From Stratiolaelaps scimitus (taxonomy: Eukaryota > Arthropoda > Arachnida > Mesostigmata > Laelapidae): a stretch of 64,000 bases of DNA. How positions within the stretch are numbered: the stretch's first letter is position 1; every line of letters begins with the position of its first letter. The position numbers and the translations under genes are program-made. The DNA is taken from assembly GCA_019614645.1 (NCBI GenBank), contig JABWDB010000016.1, positions 6,343,501 to 6,407,500 of the forward strand, written 5' to 3'. Under the pieces are notes generated by a model. That model saw nothing but the letters and a program-made list of their open reading frames with translations, was not told the origin of the DNA and searched no databases. Below are positions 60,875-64,000 of the stretch, piece after piece.

Positions 60875-61005
60875 AGTGGTGCCTGAAAGCTTAATGTTCT
60901 CTGGCCGACTGCCAGCCTTTGGCATTTAAACGTCCATAGTATTGCTTTTACATTGTGTCGTGGGACTGACCCCGAAATGCAAATGTGCAACGGTGGGGAT
61001 CGAAT
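60875..61005 (-). repeat. SINE-like tRNA-derived copy C
   Basis: On the minus strand: GGATTCGATCCCCACCGTTG, CACATTTGCATTT, GGGGTCAGTCCCACGACACA, ATGTAAAAGCAATACTATGG, ACGTTTAAATG, GTCGGCCAGAGAACATTAAG. Aligns in order with copy B (25335-25470) for roughly 120-130 bp and with copy A across the box and the following ~20 bp. Confidence 0.55.
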
Positions 61006-61009
61006 CCGC

Positions 61010-62800
61010 TTCTATCCACTCGAATAAAGCTGGAGACTCATCATAGCAACGGCATGCAACGTCGCCAGGTCATTGAAAATGTATATGGAAGTACAGCTCC
61101 GGACTATTACAGAAAAAAAGAAACCAACGAATTCATACAACCCTTTCAACAAGTCAAATGTGCGAAACCTGTAATTTCCATATATTATATTATAGATACA
61201 TTTTCTAGAACCTGCCCCTGAACCCAAGCCACATTACCTTCACATATCTGTTCCCAGTCGAACTAGAAGCATACGACGGCGAACACTTGGTAGTGATTCA
61301 GGTTATGGGTGTGTTTCATTGTCTTGATTGCACTTACTGATTTCTATGGAAACGAAAAAAATGAACAACGTGTTTTTGTGACCTCTACTGGTATAGTAAA
61401 AACGTTATGGGCGTGGGTTCACAGAATGGCTTCGAGACAAGTACGATCACGGAAAAGTGGATGAGCACCAAACAATCCCTCAGACACGTTGGTAGGATCC
61501 ACAGGCGAATCCACATTTGTTCCGTCCAACAAATCTGTGTAGTGCAGTTTACGGAGAATGAGCAAGCTATGTTATGGTGTCACACTCATTAGACCTCGCT
61601 GGTAGAGTATATTATACTATGTCTGCGATGAAAGCGGCCATATTTCACGGTGTCGCTAGTGAAAGAGGAACTTTAGTCTGACGTGTTTAGTGGTTGGTGG
61701 CCGCCGGTGCTCATGGTCAGGGCCGAGCGAGATAGAACAGAGTGCACGAACTCCTGAGAGCCACGCCTCGCTCTGTGGCTGCCAGCAGGCTCAAAGTGAA
61801 ATATATATGTTACTTCATCCGGCTAACATCTAGGCCAGGTTAGTGGCCAGGTGATGGTTGCCGGCCGACGCCTTGAAGACCCCTCCAAAGGTGATGGATC
61901 CCCATCATCCCAGGGTTAAATTACACGTATCATCATCAGGCGCTGAACAGCACCAGCTGCTGCTGCTGCTACTCACAGGGAGCTGTTCGGAGTTTGTGTA
62001 AAAATGGTCAACGCCCGGGTTCATCAGGTAATAACAACATTGTTAACAACTTTCTTTTTGCTGACGAGATTTGTGATTCGCGAATCTCGCCCCGCGAATC
62101 CGCTTAAACGGGTTTGGTGTAATCATATACCAGCAGGGATGGATAATTTGCCTTCGGAATTAATCGCAGAGCATAAATGTGAGCAGGTATGGCTTCAGCT
62201 GTTAGACTCAAGGCGATTATCAACTCAGGCATAAATGAAGAACTTCCTCAATCCGACCACTTCCTAAACGAAATATTTAAATACACTTACCATTTGACAG
62301 GGCAGTCAATTGCTGCATCAAATCACTCGCGGGTATTAAGCCCGACGCGTGACGCTCATATACTGAGGTAGGCGAAATAAATATATTGATTCTAAAAAAA
62401 ACATAAAAAAAGCACCACTCTTTTTTATGCGCCGAAGTCGAAACCGCATAAACGGAGAGCTCCGAAGTAAAATGCTCTCCGTCGGCTCCTGCAAGACTGG
62501 GCCCGCCTGCCATCCAGGCCGCGTATAGGCAGTTATCGAGGTTATGAATTTTTAACCCGCCAGCTTATTTCTGGCCCGATGATGAAACGCGGAACGGAAA
62601 TCTGCTTTAGCGTAGTAAAATTGTGGTTAAATATTTAACATCTGAGAAACCACTGGCTGAATCGGTTGGAGCAAAATGCAGAAGTGCCATTCGCTGTCGT
62701 GACGGCTGTGTGCGTGACGTCACCATGCACTCACTCAGTAGATTGAACCCCGCTTACGGACCAACTCACAGGTAATCATTGCTGATTATTCAGGGAGGTG
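61010..62800. other. no supportable gene
   Basis: Short frames at 61407 and 62004-62371 only. A (CTG)4 run lies at about 61956-61970, and a B-box-like word on the minus strand at about 62742-62752 (GGGGTTCAATC). Confidence 0.3.
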
Positions 62801-62812
62801 CTTTCTGCCTCA

Positions 62813-62840
62813 GGCTTGGACTGTGATCACTGGCCAAGCC
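62813..62840. repeat. hairpin with 7-bp arms
   Basis: GGCTTGG and CCAAGCC are exactly complementary. The loop contains the palindrome GTGATCAC. Confidence 0.65.
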
Positions 62841-62849
62841 GAGCTTAGA

Positions 62850-64000
62850 CAGTGGCTCATCTGGCTCCTAGTCGTAAGTAGCTCCGGTAGGGAACTGCGG
62901 AGATGTCAAAATCTACAAATCAGCTAGCTTCGAAGCTAGGGGAGTATTGTTGAAGAAACCGTACACTGGCTTTTCCAGTACCCGCCCATTTGGCACACAA
63001 CTTTTTAGGGCTCCACCTCCTCCATGTACTACGGGATTTTTGGTGTAACCGTTTCTAAAGCTATATATAGCTATGTTCAAGGGAGGCTGGGAGAAAGCGA
63101 AGAAAGAGAAATATTGCCGATTTTGACTGCTCGAGGTGCAGTTCGCACATCCACAAAGGCGAGCGTCCGCCTGTTTCGGGTACAACCTGTGACGTATCGA
63201 TACATTGACTGAGGGCTACAGATTTTCGGTCAGAACGAGGTGGATGTTGTGGAGAACTTTTACGGGAGACGCGGCGCAATCGCTCCATCAATGAACTGAA
63301 CCAACGTCCCGCTGTATCGAACCCTCTAAAACAGGTCCTGCCATGTTTGAGGAACATGAGTTTTCATACCATCGCTCTCTTTTATTCATCCATTCAATCA
63401 AATTGCGGTTTACTCATGTGACTGCGGTTTTTACACTGCTTAAGTTCTCAGATACAGAAATATTGAATTTTAAGATGTCCCCGCCTAACACCAAAAATCC
63501 TTTTCTTAAATCTGAAAAAGTACGTCCGAAGGAAAGCTACCTATGAAACAAAATATGAGCATTCTCAACGCGACAGACAACGAGAACGCATCTATTAGTT
63601 GATGAATGGAACTTCCCTCTCCCCGTTGAGATTTCTGTCGTCAGACTGCAACATGTCGAGAACGCTTCAAATAACATCATTCCTACAACAACGCACGCAA
63701 ATACGTCGCCAACGACTACGGATACGCCAAATACACATCCGCGATACTCGGTCAACATTGGACGTCGCACAAAGCGTCGTGTGTATTGGCTTAAGGAGTC
63801 CTGCATCTCGCGCTTACTTAGGCGACCTCCTTGTTGCATAGAAAGCTCACAGTTGGCGGGTTCAATTCGAGCCGTGCAAATACAAAGCTCTGCAATTTGT
63901 CCGTTTGTCACATCCGTGCGATGGGTCAAATGTAAACACAACGAGTCCATTCAAGCATGCCGCAAGCCACGTTTAACATGACCAATATTCCTCTACGTGG
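62850..64000. other. no supportable gene
   Basis: A 137-codon minus-strand frame (63537-63950) and a 98-codon one (63061-63357) have no recognisable domain or splice ends. The window closes without a feature running off the edge that I can identify. Confidence 0.3.

Noticed and set aside
1..64000. CRISPR arrays, toxin-antitoxin pairs, phage, plasmid or secretion operons, LTR retrotransposons, rRNA genes
   Set aside because: No spaced direct-repeat array, no runs of overlapping bacterial genes with ribosome-binding sites, no paired LTRs or protease/integrase motifs, and no rRNA core sequences were seen.

Overview
This window looks like animal nuclear DNA. There are no operons, ribosome-binding sites, CRISPR arrays, phage genes or plasmid genes. 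What it does show is long AT and GA/TC microsatellites, short CAG and GAC triplet runs, decayed non-LTR (LINE) retrotransposons, tRNA-derived SINE-like copies, a small inverted-repeat (MITE-like) element, and exon-sized open frames bounded by GT/AG splice signals. Base composition is moderate, with short GC-rich islands. An arthropod such as a mite or tick would fit, but nothing here fixes the taxon.

No gene can be named. At a stop frequency near 3/64, the longest open frames (up to about 200 codons) are close to what chance gives in 64 kb, so length alone proves nothing. The candidates below rest on purine-first codon pattern, splice signals, start context and downstream AATAAA. All are provisional.

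Layout. 1-4.1 kb: nothing coding; one SINE-like copy. 4.1-10.1 kb: three GC-rich islands on the + strand (about 4.5-6.8, 7.4-8.0 and 9.2-10.1 kb). They hold a signal-peptide-like frame, a spliced exon pair with two GTAAGT donors, and long TC, GA and TA-GA microsatellites. 10.1-25 kb: almost featureless apart from hairpins. 25.1-25.5 kb: a tRNA-like segment and a SINE-like copy with a 21-bp foldback. 32.8-34.4 kb: a compact 84-aa minus-strand frame followed by two hairpins and AATAAA, then the best + strand gene model (two exons, 78-bp intron). 35.6-36.1 kb: a GC-rich island ending at a strong splice donor. 40.2 kb: the MITE-like element. 44.4-45.7, 48.9-49.2 and 51.6-52.1 kb: three separate LINE relics. 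47.5 kb: an 88-codon frame beside a TATATAAG motif. 56.6-57.4 kb: a minus-strand two-exon model with TATA-like box and AATAAA. 60.9 kb: a third SINE-like copy.

I see no pathway or multi-gene system. The real content appears to be mobile-element debris plus a few possible exons of unrecognised genes. RNA evidence or a related genome would be needed to confirm any gene.
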